Positions 9,560 through 21,476 of a stretch of DNA of 64,000 bases are shown piece after piece (within the stretch, counting starts at the first letter, position 1; every line of letters begins with the position of its first letter). Both the position numbers and the translations under genes were made by a program. The notes under the pieces were generated by a model. It was not told where the DNA came from. It did not search any database and saw only the letters and a program-made list of their open reading frames with translations. This DNA is from Viscum album (Eukaryota > Streptophyta > Magnoliopsida > Santalales > Viscaceae), in the NCBI GenBank assembly GCA_963277665.1, contig OY728125.1:1712518889-1712582888 (forward strand). Reading direction: 5' to 3'.

Positions 9560-11050
9560 AAATAATGTGTAGACTTCTACCTCAACATATACAAAGGTTC
9601 TTACGTAGCATCTTCAAATTGGTGGTTTCACTACAAAACATAGATCATATGAGTGGTTTTATATAATTGAATTATCTCCCTATTATACAGAGTCTCCATC
9701 TTTTGTTTTTTATAAAAAATATAATGTCCCATAGGTAAAACATAATAATATGAAGGATTAGGTATGTATTTCTTCTAGAGAGATACCAGGTACACATTAG
9801 GGAGTTAAGGTAGTTTTTGTTAAAGCACCAATCAATAAGCTACCATCCTGATAGGATCAATAATTTTAAGGAGAAATATATACAAAGTCTTAGTTTTCCC
9901 TAATTTATAAATCTCATTTCCTTATTCTATAGAAAAATTATTAGAAACTACTTTTCACAAATATAATATTCCAAATCACAGTAGATATTGGTAGAATAAC
10001 AATTTTCGGGAATTTATTATTCCCTAATATGTTGTTGAATGAATATAACATTATATGTCATTTATTTAGCTACAATAGGTCACAATATATATCATTCTCT
10101 GACTTCAACGTAGTACATTGGAGCTCCACACATGTTTCTTATAGAGATTCATAACGATTCATCTATATGCATGAGTGAAATATAGTGTTTTAATTAAACT
10201 CTTATGGAGGAAAGTGGTGATCCCTAAAACATTTGAAATCCTGAGAAAAGGATATTATCATACCATATAATATTTTAGTTTTTATATCAAACATACAATT
10301 TGTTTGAGGATGATATGTTGTGATTTTACGTAACACCATTTTCGAATTCCGGTGGAGACATCTCCAAAACATTGAGGTAAACCACGATTCATAATCAGAC
10401 ACAATAAAATATCATACTCCATGAATCCTTAAAACATCCAAAATGTATATGTTTTAAGTATAATCTATATATAATTATTCTCTAATAGAAGTTATGTTTT
10501 ATGAATTTTTCTGTTGACTGACTACATCCTATACAACATTATATCTTTTAGATGTCTTGGGGAGTTCAGCAACAAAATCTGTTGTATTATTTTACCATAT
10601 CCTTTATAGTTTGTGTAATGTTTGTAACATTTTCGTATTAAGTTTTATCTCAACCTAGTATTTTTTACATATCATGAATGGATATAAGAAATTAGGTATA
10701 TATATCTTCATTTCATCCCAACATACTCTTTCAAAACTCTATACATCTATGTACTTCACTAATTAATAAGGAATGAATATCTATGGGAATAACCTAGTAC
10801 ATATTTCTTCAAATATGGATTTGGGAGGAACAAATACACTATTAATAACACATATCTTTCCATCATAATCAATATTAAACTCAGAAACATTTTAACCTTC
10901 TTCTGAATCTCTGCATCCTCATTCAATGCCTCTTTAATCATCACATGGATGGATGGTTGAACAATTATTTGTGAAAGATGTGATTTTACAACATACCTCA
11001 TGAAATATATATATATATCATTCAAAAATCTAGAAATATTGGATATTTGG
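9560..11050 (-). pseudogene. pol: Integrase and chromodomain of relic 1
   Basis: In order on the minus strand: KEALNEDAEIQKKVK and LPNPYLKKYVLGYSHR (near 10950-10780; compare the VPNDPxLKKxILxEAHxS segment before the HHCC domain), TTDFVAELPKTSKRYNVV (near 10580; first catalytic Asp), SDYESWFTSMFWR (10400; second Asp) and TTYHPQTN (near 10310). Then come a decayed EALYGR segment near 10130, a VAYxLxLxxxLPxxxNVYLVS segment near 9800, and NHQFEDATxEP of the chromodomain near 9600. Frames shift repeatedly. The best single open piece is 10202-10402. Confidence 0.75.
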
Positions 11051-11059
11051 TGATCCTCA

Positions 11060-11600
11060 TCATAGATAAGCTCGCATGATTCTTTAATCTCAAATCTTCA
11101 ATCAGTTTTTTCACATTTCCCTGGGTGGTAATTTATTGAGAAGTCTTAACATTTAATTATCTCCAACCACATTCATCGGTACGTATTAATATATTTATAT
11201 TTGAATATATACATTAATCAATTATTATTAGTATATATACCATTCAATTCTACATACATATAATGCCTTTATATCCTTAATAAAAACATTACCATAGCTA
11301 ACTATATATAATGAGTTGGGTATTTTTGTGCATGAACCATTATTTATTAGGAGATAAAGAATATCACTATAATATTCTTAATTGGAACTCATTATGTCAC
11401 ATATTTTATGAATCATTATAGATACCAAACATACTCTATTGTATTTTAATGTCAGAACAAGTTCAAAGACAAACCATCTCTTTAGTTATTTTAAATCATT
11501 TTTATACTCACGTTTTCAAAAGAACTGGCCTGCTTTCAGAGTTAACATGATTATTATATTGGAAAACTATGATAAATATTCTAAAAATACTCAACAATAC
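11060..11600 (-). pseudogene. pol: RNase H remnant of relic 1
   Basis: WLEIIKCxDFSINYHPGK (about 11180-11117) matches the RWLELIKDYDFTINYHPGK end of plant gypsy RNase H. Upstream acidic motifs are not readable with confidence. Confidence 0.6.
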
Positions 11601-12450
11601 CCATCCATGATAAGAAAACTACAGATCTTAGTCTCTATGGTTGGTATGGGCCATTTTTCAATCACTTGAATCTTTGATAGATCCACAAATATACCTTATA
11701 TTCAGAATATATGACATCAAAATGACACATTTAGTATCCCAAATTCACTCATGGTCAATTTTACAATAAATTAATCTTTTCTCATGGTCTAATGTACTAT
11801 CCTCAAGTGATATTCAGGATCATCATTACACTTTAAATATATAAGACTATTATTTTTAATCAACACTAAAACCTAATAAAGGTAATCATTAGTGATTAAA
11901 TTCATTGAATCTATAAGGATAAGACGATAATTTTTAAGAACAAATCCCATAACTATATATTCATTGTTTCCATTCTTTATGATGAATACATCCTTCGGTA
12001 TATCCTCCTTATTTAAGCACAATTAATGATATCCCGAATGAAGGAAAATATGGAAAAAAATTGAACTCCATGCAGTTGGTAAAACAAATCATTTATACAA
12101 GGTAGAGTACACTTTTTTTTATTGTGATTTATTCAGTTCCTTATAATCAAGGTACAATCACATCAAACCATATTTATTTTAAAAAAACCATAGGTCCACT
12201 ACAATGAGATACAAATTCCAAATAAAAACCTTGTCAATAATCTCTTAGAGGATCTTCATCAATTCCAGCAACACAATTAGGTCTATTCTATAAGGATGAT
12301 TGAAAATAGTTATAGATCCAAGTATGAATTCTATTGAAAAAATAAAATTACATTTTAGTGGAATGCTAGGAAACTATTACAAATGTACATCTAAAAAATT
12401 CTACACAATAATAATATCATCCACAATGAGTTTCTCCCAAACCGTATATG
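11600..12450 (-). pseudogene. pol: Reverse transcriptase remnant of relic 1
   Basis: Recognisable pieces on the minus strand: FSIEFILGSITIFNHPYRID (about 12350-12290, the FSIELxPGTxPIxxxPYRMxxxE linker), DYKELNKS (near 12150), INDLFYQLHGVQFF (near 12090), NGNNEYIVMGFVL (near 11960, the HYEFxVMPFGL block), then SEFGILNVSF and a WPIPTIETKICSFLIMDGY segment near 11650 (compare WPxPTxxTEIRSFLGLAGYY). The YVDD box itself is not readable. Frame changes separate most pieces. Confidence 0.75.
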
Positions 12451-14100
12451 GTAAACATTCTTTCTAAATAAGAATCAAGACCCATACATTGGATTCGATT
12501 TACTTAGTAAGTACATATTAATCTTCACAATGATATATGATCATTGTATGGTTTCTAAAATCAAATGTGAAATCCCTTCATTGATAATTTATGTGGTATT
12601 TATATAGGGAAATCCATTTCATGATTATAATGAGATAAAATTCAACAAGAGGAGGAATGTAAATATTGGAAAGAATCACATTCTGGTAAACATCAACCTA
12701 GTACTTAATATTCCATCATCATAGCATTGGGGGTTTTTACTAGAAGTTCAACATATATTCATTAGGTTGTTATTTTGACACCATTTGGAAAATCATAAGA
12801 TATAAAAAAAGGGTAGATACATTTTCATATATGAAATTAATATTTCTAGAGTGGACGGTAGGTGTAAATTTAATTACAGTGTTATCATAACCCTTATTAG
12901 AAATAGATATTGCATGATATTTTCCATTTTCCCTCATCTTAATAGGTTGCTAACATCGATCATTATCGTTAATAATAAAATTTGAGAACATGTTAGCATA
13001 ATAACTATAATCCATACTCTTGAATCACTAGTCTGTGGGCGGATAATCAGGCGGAACATTATATTTCTTCACATTATTAGATAACTTCTTCCCATTAGTT
13101 CAACATTCAACCACTCAATAACATACCTTAAAAGTAATAATAAATTTAAAATTAAAATTAAGAAGGATTCCTCCATATTACAATCCACACATTTATTATT
13201 TTGTAATTACAATATTATTCACTCCAAGGATTTTATAGAATCCTTTGAATTCCTTTACTTTATTTAAGAATCATGATATTTAGGGGTAACATTATTATTT
13301 TATTCCCCCTTGATAGCTCAACAAATGATATATTAATATCTAATGAAGTACTTTATGGACTACTCCATCTAAATATTTGGTTTTCATCCATTTAAGAATT
13401 GATAAACCATGATTTTTTGTTGGATAATAATACTAGAATAATACATCACAAGTCTTTTAATATTTTCCCCATAGGTAAAAACTAGAATATTATACTTCTG
13501 TTATAGCTTAAAAACTCCTTATATATTTACTTAGTAAGAATACAATGAAAATAATTATTAAAAATTTTACTTGTAATATAATCCCACTCTTAGGATTTTA
13601 TTACTTCTTATTGCCACATATTGTTGATAAGATTACACTATTGATCTGCTTCTCCTTCCAAATAATAGAAAAAAATTACATATTAATGTCAAAAAAAATG
13701 GGGAATGGAAAACAAAATTAATGGTAGTGATCTAATTCTCAAGAACTATTAGTTCAGTAAAACCACTAAATGAATATGTAAGGTTTTTTATTAAAGACTA
13801 AACTTATCATTATTCAATCCTTTTATATTTTTAAATGTCCTTATGATACATATCCTGAGAAAGGTGTATTGGAATGTAAATTTTTTTTCATTATATCACA
13901 CTTAACATTTGTTTTCTCAAGAATAAAATAATTGTATTATCCTTTTAATCCCACATAAAAATATTTCATTCATGTTCCATTTATTGACTTAATCACAAAA
14001 TACGATACATTTTGATATAATAAGTATAGTAGGAAACCACATACTAATGAAAATCACTTATAGGATGTCTAAATCATGACACGTTTTCAATCTATGAGGA
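12451..14100 (-). pseudogene. gag: Protease and gag remnant of relic 1
   Basis: Only gag is clear: LEGEADQ, stop, CNLINNMWQ near 13655-13600 matches the LEGEAxxWW core of Retrotrans_gag, with a stop at the Trp position. A possible zinc-knuckle remnant (GKKLSNNV) lies near 13080. The protease cannot be identified. The rest is AT-rich with no open frame. Confidence 0.45.
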
Positions 14101-15097
14101 CTTAGTATTGTCATATATCATTAATGTTCATTATTGAAATCCATCATGATGGTTCATTATGATTTTTTAAATATCCAAATCATATACCCTAGGTGTGTCA
14201 AACCATGTGTGCAATAACGCATTAAATCATGAAACAGGTGATTATCGTGTCTAGCTCCTTGAACCTGTATCCTTGTTATTACCCCTAGGTAGAAAAATGC
14301 CAGATCTACATCTAGTTGTATTATCTAGACAAGGATGTAATCTATTGAAAACCAATCACTCTATCCAACACTAAAATTCCATTACATTTTTATATATTAT
14401 GACTTATCCATATACAGATCCTTTAGTATGTCACTATACTTTTATAATCATATTGTGAAAAGATTAAACAAACCATTATTCAAAATAAACAATAAATACC
14501 CACACTTCTCATAAAAATATTTCACATCTTAACAGATGAATATTCATTAAATAGTATAACAATCCTTTCCAAAATTATATTGCTCTAGTGCCTTTTGAAA
14601 CATTGATATATAAATAAATGATAAAAAATTGAAGTAAATCATCTCAGACATAGATCATCATAACTATAACTTTTCACAGACATATCATACATAATTCCTT
14701 TCTTCATAACCTGGGGAAAGGAGAGATAATAAACCGTTATATCATATGTTCAGTAAGGGTTAAAAAATTAGAAGAAAACATAATATAATCATAATGTAAT
14801 GCTGACATGAGAATAAAATTTGAAAAGCCTTACATGTATGACATAGATCTTAATCTTGATTCAGGGAATAAATAATGGTAGTTCATATGTCGTGAATCAT
14901 AAATAAATAAAATAACATTGGCCATGAAATAATTTCATTTTTATAATACATAAATTTTTGATATTAATATAGGCACAAAAATCCTTATATCATGTTTACC
15001 AATACATACATTCATAACTTGTTAGTCATGTGCCCACTACATGTATTCCGATATTGGGATTGGGATACCCTTCCAAGAAACCTCTTTCTACGCTGAG
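14101..15097. other. AT-rich sequence before Athila insertion
   Basis: No gene or clear repeat. It would hold the 5' leader or 5' LTR of relic 1, which I could not confirm. The Athila element interrupts it at 15098-15102. Confidence 0.4.
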
Positions 15098-15102
15098 GAT
15101 AA
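15098..15102. repeat. Target-site duplication GATAA (left)
   Basis: GATAA directly abuts the left LTR and is repeated exactly at 25055-25059. Five bases is the standard size for Ty3/gypsy insertions. Confidence 0.9.
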
Positions 15103-16601
15103 TGACCGCTTTGTCATGACACATAAAATTGATTATGATTTTAAGTATGATTTATAGTGTAGGGTCATCTCTCAAGGAGAGTTTGTAGGTTTAAAGTGTA
15201 TATTTTTAATAAAAAATGACTAAGAGAGGGGGTGGTTTTGAAAAGAGTTTAAAAAAATAACTTAGTTTAAATAGCATAAAAGTTGAGTGACCTAGTGGAT
15301 TTTGAAAATTATTAGATAAAAGGGCCTATGTAATTTCACTACACACATATCAAGTTCATTTTTCAAAGAGATTCATCTTAGGTTTAGAGTAATTCTTTGG
15401 TTGGAGTTAATTGGAATCCCTATTAATTCCTAAGCTTTTATTTCAATGATTTAAGAACCAAACCTTGACGTAACAATCGTATTGTCAAGGTCCAGTACTT
15501 ATGCATGGAATAAGATCTTCCAACGTATATTTAAATCTCAATAAGGTGGGTATGAAACGGATTCTTGTGATTTCCAATTGGAACAACACAAGTCATGCAC
15601 TCAAAACCTCACACCAATCGGTTGGAAATTAAGAGCATAACACTCACATGCATCAAATCAAGCATTCAAATCTGAAATTAAAAAAGATACATGGAATGAA
15701 ATGTTTAAACACCCAAATTACTCCAAACAGGTAGGTAGTGTATGCATCAGAACTCCGTTGACATGTGTGTAGCTCCCTCACAACGAACACCCATCTTTTA
15801 GCTCGACATCGGGAGGATGAGGAAGCTCCGTTGGAACTCCTTCTTAATCATTGTTTCCCCTATGAGGATAGGGGCCTCCAGAACCTCAAAGGTGATTAGG
15901 AGACTCCTTTAGGACTCCAAATTGGAAGCACCTCATACCTTGGCCGAACTTCCAAATGAGGTTCCCTTGGTTCCCTTTTATAAGAAAATTGGAAGGTGGT
16001 TTTAGGCACATAGATTTCATCAATCCACTTATACCATGCGTTTTGGGATACAGACAGCCTTATCTCGCCTTCAAGAAAATAGAAAAGTTGTATCCCTACC
16101 TCTTTTCTGTCTCCAACGAATGTTTGTCACCATTTGGACATCTACATCTCATGATATTGATAAAATACAGAACATCGTATTTGACTTGGTCCAAATTTGG
16201 TGTCTTGGACAGATCTGTTTGGATGGGCCCCATAGAAGCCGAATCAGGATTGAGTTCCTTAGTATGAAATGTATCTCCTTAACCTTTTGATAGTTCCACA
16301 ATATTTCAGCCCATTTGGATGCGCGTATGTCATTTACTATGCAAAACAGTGGACAGATGTCCATGGATCCATGCAATTTTGGCCCATTTTTCTTCCACTT
16401 CATCAAGGGCCCTCCAAATCACCTCCACCTACATTGAAATAATAAAAACAAGTAACATTTCCGATTATAATGTTGATTAAAATTAATTAAATTATTCAAA
16501 AATAAAGTGAAATTTATTATTATATTGGAAATATTCATTACAAAACTAGTTTAAAACATCGGTATAAGGGTGGAATAAAATAGTGAATCGTGGTACTATC
16601 A
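15103..16601 (-). repeat. 3' LTR of Athila element
   Basis: Matches 23547-25054 along its whole length. On the minus strand it begins TGATAGTACCACG (16601) and ends CGGTCA (15103). The ATG-initiated frames near 15956-16290 are partly preserved in the other LTR but lie across the promoter and are shifted by indels, so I do not treat them as genes. Confidence 0.92.
15974..15984 (-). promoter_or_regulatory. TATA box of 3' LTR (Athila)
   Basis: On the minus strand CTTATAAAAGGG is a near-ideal plant TATA box. The same position in the 5' LTR reads CTATAAAAAGG. Conservation in both LTRs supports it. Confidence 0.55.
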
Positions 16602-16618
16602 CACCCCCACACCTAAAC
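16602..16618 (-). other. Polypurine tract of Athila element
   Basis: The minus strand reads GTTTAGGTGTGGGGGTG immediately before the LTR start TGATAG. It would prime plus-strand synthesis. Confidence 0.85.
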
Positions 16619-17843
16619 ATTTGCACTCCTAGGAAAAGACACATAACCAAATAAAAATGATGCATATATATATATATTTACAACATCTTGAAGATTTAGC
16701 ATTTGAGGAAATTTTATTTAAAGTGAAATGATCATTGCACGAACCACACCAAGGAGTTCTTCCTAGTGAAAATAGAAAAAGATGTCTCTTAAATCATATC
16801 ATAGCAAAATTCAAAAAGATTCATGAATCCCAATTGAGAAATGGAATTCAGAAGTAAACCATGACACTAACTCTCCATGTGTGTGTGTGAAAACCATTCC
16901 ATGCTATTCTTTCCACTTATTATCCATTAAATAAAGGTTATTTTAACAATTTTCAACTTAAATGATTTTTTCACCGAACATGCCCTAAATCCTTTGCAAT
17001 AATATTTCAAGACCCACTCATTTAAGAATTCCCAAGAGTCAAACCATAAGTTCCCGACTTAGATATCCCCATATGTTTCACATTTCATCACTCCCCTCAT
17101 TTATTATATATTTTTTTAAGTTTCATTTGAAACAAATCTCACACTAATCTCTCAACCATTGATTGATCTCTTCATGACACTAACTGCAATATTTATAACA
17201 ATATCAAAGGTTGAGGAGGAGTGGTTTTTGACCTGCCCAAGACACAACCAATTTTTTTGAGGGCGTACAATAGTCGGACATTAGGTATACATGCATAGGT
17301 CAATCTGGTATAGTAATGAAATAGATCGGATAAGGAAAGAATGTATGGAAATACAATTTCAAGCTGAAAAATATTAACCCAACATATATTTACCTTATAT
17401 TAAGTAAGAAATATTCACACTTTGCGGTTTGGTGAAAAAAAGAATGGAGATATTAGTGACATAGTTTTCCAAAAAAAACTACTCTCACAAACAGCATCAA
17501 TCATCTCAAAGGTTTCACATAGATATGACCATTTATATCATTGACAAAAACCAATTCACTAAAAATCACTCCCTGATGTTAAATTCTTACAAAAATTATT
17601 TTTATCCTTCATTATGGTATTTTTACATTCCCCACATTATGGTCGCCAAATCATGGAACTTTTAAATTATTAATGGGGAAAAATGAAAATACCATAAATA
17701 TGGCCAAAAAGAGAAAACAAAAGGAGAAAATAATGAAAATTCCTAACTATCCTAAGAATGTATCCACCCCCACACCTAGAGTATGAAGTGTCCTCACTGT
17801 AGTAAAATAGAATGTGGAAAGGAACGATAAAACCTAGTGGATT
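16619..17843 (-). other. Spacer between Athila pol and 3' LTR
   Basis: About 1.2 kb with no open frame of note. Athila elements often carry an env-like gene here; no such protein is recognisable on either strand. A second purine-rich tract (minus GGTGTGGGGGTGGATAC near 17760-17776) sits just after the pol stop and resembles the one at the LTR, a pattern noted in some elements of this branch. Confidence 0.55.
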
Positions 17844-19150
17844 TCATTCATAGTTTTCTTCTTGGACTTGGAGTTCCTCCATCAAGGACTCCAGAATGGG
17901 TTCATGAAAGTGCTTCAGCCGCTGCCCATTGACAGTGAAGGTTTGCTTGGTTTTTTCATTCTGAACCTGAACAACACCAAATGGATAGACATTAGTAATA
18001 GTGTATGGTCCAAACCAGCCGGAATGAAGCTTACCGGGATGCAATTTCATCCTTTCATTGTAGAGGAGGACCTTCTGCCCAATATGGAACTGACGATGAA
18101 GGATAAGACGGTCACGGGCAGCCTTGGTTCTCTCCATATAAATCATGGAGTTTTCATATGCATCTCTTCTCATTTCCTCTAACTCTGGAATCTGCATCCT
18201 CCTTTGAGCACCTTCACCAGAATGATTTGAATTTCATTTTTTGATGGCCCAATAGGCCCGATGCTCTATCTCAACAAAGAGGTGACAACTCTTTCCAAAA
18301 ACAAGCCTATATGGTGACAGTCCAATGGGAGTTTTAAAAGCAGTACGGTAAGTCCTTAATGAATCATTGAGTCTAAGACTCCAATCTTTCTGGTTGGTTT
18401 GGACCATTTTTTCAAGAATTTGTTTTACCTCTCTATATGACACCTCATCTTGACCATTTCTCTGTGGATGATATGCAGTAGAAACTCGATGACCGACCCC
18501 ATACTGACAAAAAAGTGATTGCATTGTTCGGTTGCAGAAATGAGAACCCTGGTCACTGATGAAGAACCTAGGTAATCCAAACCCTCAAAAGATCTGAGTT
18601 CTAAAAAATTCTACAAATGTTTTGGAATCATCTGTCCTTGTGGCCCGTGCCTCTACCCATTTTGATACATAATCAATGACCAAAATAATGTACATGTTGC
18701 CAAAAGAATTGGGAAATGTCCCAATAAAGTCAATGCCCCAAACATAAAAAATTTCATGAAAGAGCAAGGGTTGTTGTGGCATTTCATTCCTTTTATATAC
18801 ATTCACCATTCTTTGCAAACGAGGACAAGATTTACAAAATTCATGGGCATCCCAAAAAGTGTTGGCCAAAAGAGACTAGAATCAAGAACTTTGCGAGCAG
18901 TCCATTGGGGACCAAAGTGGCCCCCAAAAGAAAGAGTGTGGTAGAATATAAGGACAGATTGAAACTCGCAATCTGGAACACAATGCCTAAGGACCTGATC
19001 GCTACATGTGAACCAAAGGTAGGGGTCATCCCAAATGTACCAACGAGACTCGTGTTTTAGATCACTGGCTAGGTTTTTTTGAAATCAGTAGGAATGCAAG
19101 ATGCTACCAAATAATTTACAATTTCAGCATACCAGGGAATAAAATCTTGC
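17844..19150 (-). pseudogene. pol: Integrase of Athila element (DD35E)
   Basis: HHCC domain: SFGGHFGPQWTARKVL (near 18940) and FCKSCPRLQR (near 18830), where the last zinc-ligand Cys is Leu. Catalytic core: WGIDFIGTFP (18740), FISDQGSHF (near 18555) and [15 protein letters not shown] (near 18450); 35 residues separate the second Asp from Glu. The C-terminus has RLILHRQFHIGQKVLLYNER and LHPGKLHSGWFGPYTI (about 18110-17990), typical of Athila integrase; there is no chromodomain. Stops near 18233 and 18584 and several upstream of 18900 break the single frame, which ends at 17844. Confidence 0.88.
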
Positions 19151-19590
19151 AATTTGTATAATTTCTAATAAGGAAACATGACATTTGTGGGAATTCAGGG
19201 TGTTGAGACAATGTACGAGGATGGGGGGATCCTACTGATATGGTCTGCCACCACATTCTCTGCTCCTTTTTATCACTAATTTCTAGATTGGATTCCTTAA
19301 GGAGGAGCATCCAACGAATGAGACGTGGTTTGGCTTCCGGTTTATTTAGGAGATACTGGAGGGTTGTATGGTCTTAGAACACAATGACTTTGGACCCTAA
19401 AAGGTATGACAAGAATTTATCCAAGGAAAACACAACGGAAAGAAATTCTTTTTCAGTGGTGGTGTAGTTTTCTTGGGAAGGGTCCAAGGTATGTGAGCCA
19501 TAGGTAATGACATGTGGAGCTCGATCGACCCATTGTGACAAGACTGCCCCAACTACATAGTTAGAGGTGTCACACATGAGCTCAAATGGT
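19151..19590 (-). pseudogene. pol: RNase H domain of Athila element
   Basis: FELMCDTSNYVVGAVLSQ (near 19590-19535) carries the first Asp; ENYTTTEKEFLSVVFSLDKF carries the Glu; then SKVIVF, stop, [19 protein letters not shown] gives the second Asp, the stop replacing the usual Thr of the TDH motif. It ends in [14 protein letters not shown]. No extra RNase H domain follows. Confidence 0.85.
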
Positions 19591-20990
19591 AAATCCCTCC
19601 GAGGTGGTTGGATTACCGGGGGTTATGTGAGAATCCATTTTAATTTATTAAAAGCTTCTTCACATTCTTTATCAAAAACAAAATATTTTTCTTTTTGGAG
19701 TAAGCGGGAGAGGGGAAGTGCAATCTTACTAAAATCACGAATGAAACGATGGTAAAATTCAACATGACCTAGGAAAGACCGCACATCACGTACATTTTTA
19801 GGTAATGGTAGGGAAGAAATGACATCCACTTCCGATTTATCTACTTGGATACCATCCCCAAAAATGACATGTCCCAAAACTAAACCTTGTCGCACCATGA
19901 AATGGAATTTCTCATAATTTAATACAAGATTAATTTCAATACAACGACGTAGGATGGAACCAATACTACATAAACATTCATCAAAATAGGATCCATAAAC
20001 AGTAAAATCATCCATGAAAACGTCCATTCAATTCTCCAAGTAATCCAAAAAAATAGTAACCATACATTGCTAGAAAGTAACCAGAGCATTGCACAGACCA
20101 AATGGCATCCTTCTATAGGCAAATGTGCCAAAGGGGAAAGTTAAGGTTTTCTTTTCTTGATCCTTGGGGGTAATATGGATCTGAAAGTGTCCAGAATACC
20201 CATCATGAAAAAAGTAATGGGACATCCCCGCTTGCCTCTCTAGAATTTGGTCAATGTATGGAAATGGGAAATGGTCCTTCCTAGTGTGTTGGTTTAGTCG
20301 GCGATAATCTATAGAGATACACCAACTATTCTGCGGACGAGTTGAAACCAATTCATTGTTTTCAATATTCATTACCGTTAGGCCAGTTTTTTTAGGAACT
20401 ACTTGAACGGGATGGTCCTAATGGCTGTCAGAGATGGGGTAAATGATTCTAGCAGCCAATAATTTTGTTACATCCGCTTTAAATACTTCTATGACGTTTG
20501 GGTTCAGTTGACATTGTGCCTGCCTCACAAGTTTATCCTCATCAGTTAATAAAATATGATGTGTACAAATTGATGGGCTAATACCAAGAATGTCTACAAG
20601 TGTCCATCCCAATGCTTGTTTATACTCCCTCAAAAGTTCAAGCAGTCGCAATTCATGCTTAGGAGGGAGTGAACTGGCAATGATGACGGGCAACTTATTT
20701 CCATTCTCATGATATGAATATTTTAAATCATGAGGAAGTTTCATTAGTTCCAATTCAGGTGGATTTTGGATTAATGGGAGTGTGTGTGAAAGTGAGAGGT
20801 CACTAATCTCATCTAACTTCTCAATGGTATAATCCTCAGATGAGGAATTAGCTTTTAAAAACGTAGCAGTATCATCGATGGTCATGTGATCCTCCATGTT
20901 CAAGAAATTATCAATTAATAAACATGCACGACACTTTTCTAGACCGCTACAACAATCAATACATGATTCATTTCCAAGAATTTCAATCAA
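19591..20990 (-). pseudogene. pol: Reverse transcriptase of Athila element
   Basis: LPPKHELRLLELLREYKQAL and the LGWTLVDILGISPSICTHHI linker (near 20675-20560) precede the polymerase. The fingers and palm contain WCISIDYRRLNQHTRKDHF, DGYSGHFQIHITPKDQEK and FGTFAYRRMPFGLCNA (20330-20085). The catalytic VFMDDF is at about 20020-20007. The thumb has LGHVIFGDGIQVDKSEVDVI and VRSFLGHVEFYHRFIRDFSK. Stops near 20417 (a Trp position), 20070 and 20028 break the frame. All pieces share one frame. Confidence 0.9.
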
Positions 20991-21476
20991 ATAAGAAAAT
21001 TAATTAAGGGGATCAGGGGAAACAAATGAAGTGATTTTAGGGGAACAGAGTATGTCAATTGAATTTACTGAGAGAGAGGAATGTTCTTCTGAGGGGTGCT
21101 TCATGGAATCAAGGATGTTGAAATGGACTATTTCACCACCAAATTCCATATATAATGTCCCATTATGGACATTAATAATGGAATTTTCTATTTTCCAGAA
21201 TGTTCTCCCCAATATAATTGGGGCATGTCCATTCATCCTATCATCTTCCATTTTTAGCACTTAAAAATCAGCTGGAAATATTAAATTTTGAACCCTCACA
21301 AGAACATCCTCTAACACACCAGAAGGGTGTGCTGTACTATGATTTGCAAGCTAAACAACTATTCATGTGGGCTTCAGTTCACCGCCATGCAAAGTATAGT
21401 ATATGGATTGAGGCATCACATTAATAGAAGAACCCAAATCAAGCATAGCATTGGAGAAAGAATACTCCCCTATGGT
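20991..21476 (-). pseudogene. pol: Aspartic protease of Athila element
   Basis: The active site is Leu-Asp-Leu-Gly-Ser-Ser-Ile-Asn-Val-Met-Pro, with the Asp codon at 21440-21438; DLGAS is usual in this lineage, so Ala is replaced by Ser. Downstream PSGVLEDVLVRVQNLIFPADF and MNGHAPIILGRTFWK (near 21230-21190) match the Athila flap and ILGRPF region. It is in the same frame as RT, with stops near 21355 and 21262. Confidence 0.82.

Larger units (their letters stand above)
9246..14100 (-). mobile_element. Ancient Tekay-like element, heavily decayed (relic 1)
   Basis: Reading the minus strand, remnants occur in the right order: gag near 13600, RT linker near 12400, RT palm 12150-11850, RNase H near 11120, integrase 11025-10080, chromodomain near 9600, polypurine tract near 9520 and an LTR start at 9511. 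All three frames must be used and stops are dense. Composition is far more AT-rich than element 1. The LTR is cut off at about 9246, where element 1 ends. The upstream (5') limit is uncertain. Confidence 0.75.

Noticed and set aside
15956..16290. Frames in the Athila LTR with a partial counterpart at 24375-24720
   Set aside because: They run opposite to the element, cross its TATA box, and differ in frame and length between LTRs.
16619..17843. Env-like gene of the Athila element
   Set aside because: No open frame, signal peptide or membrane segment can be read there on the sense strand.
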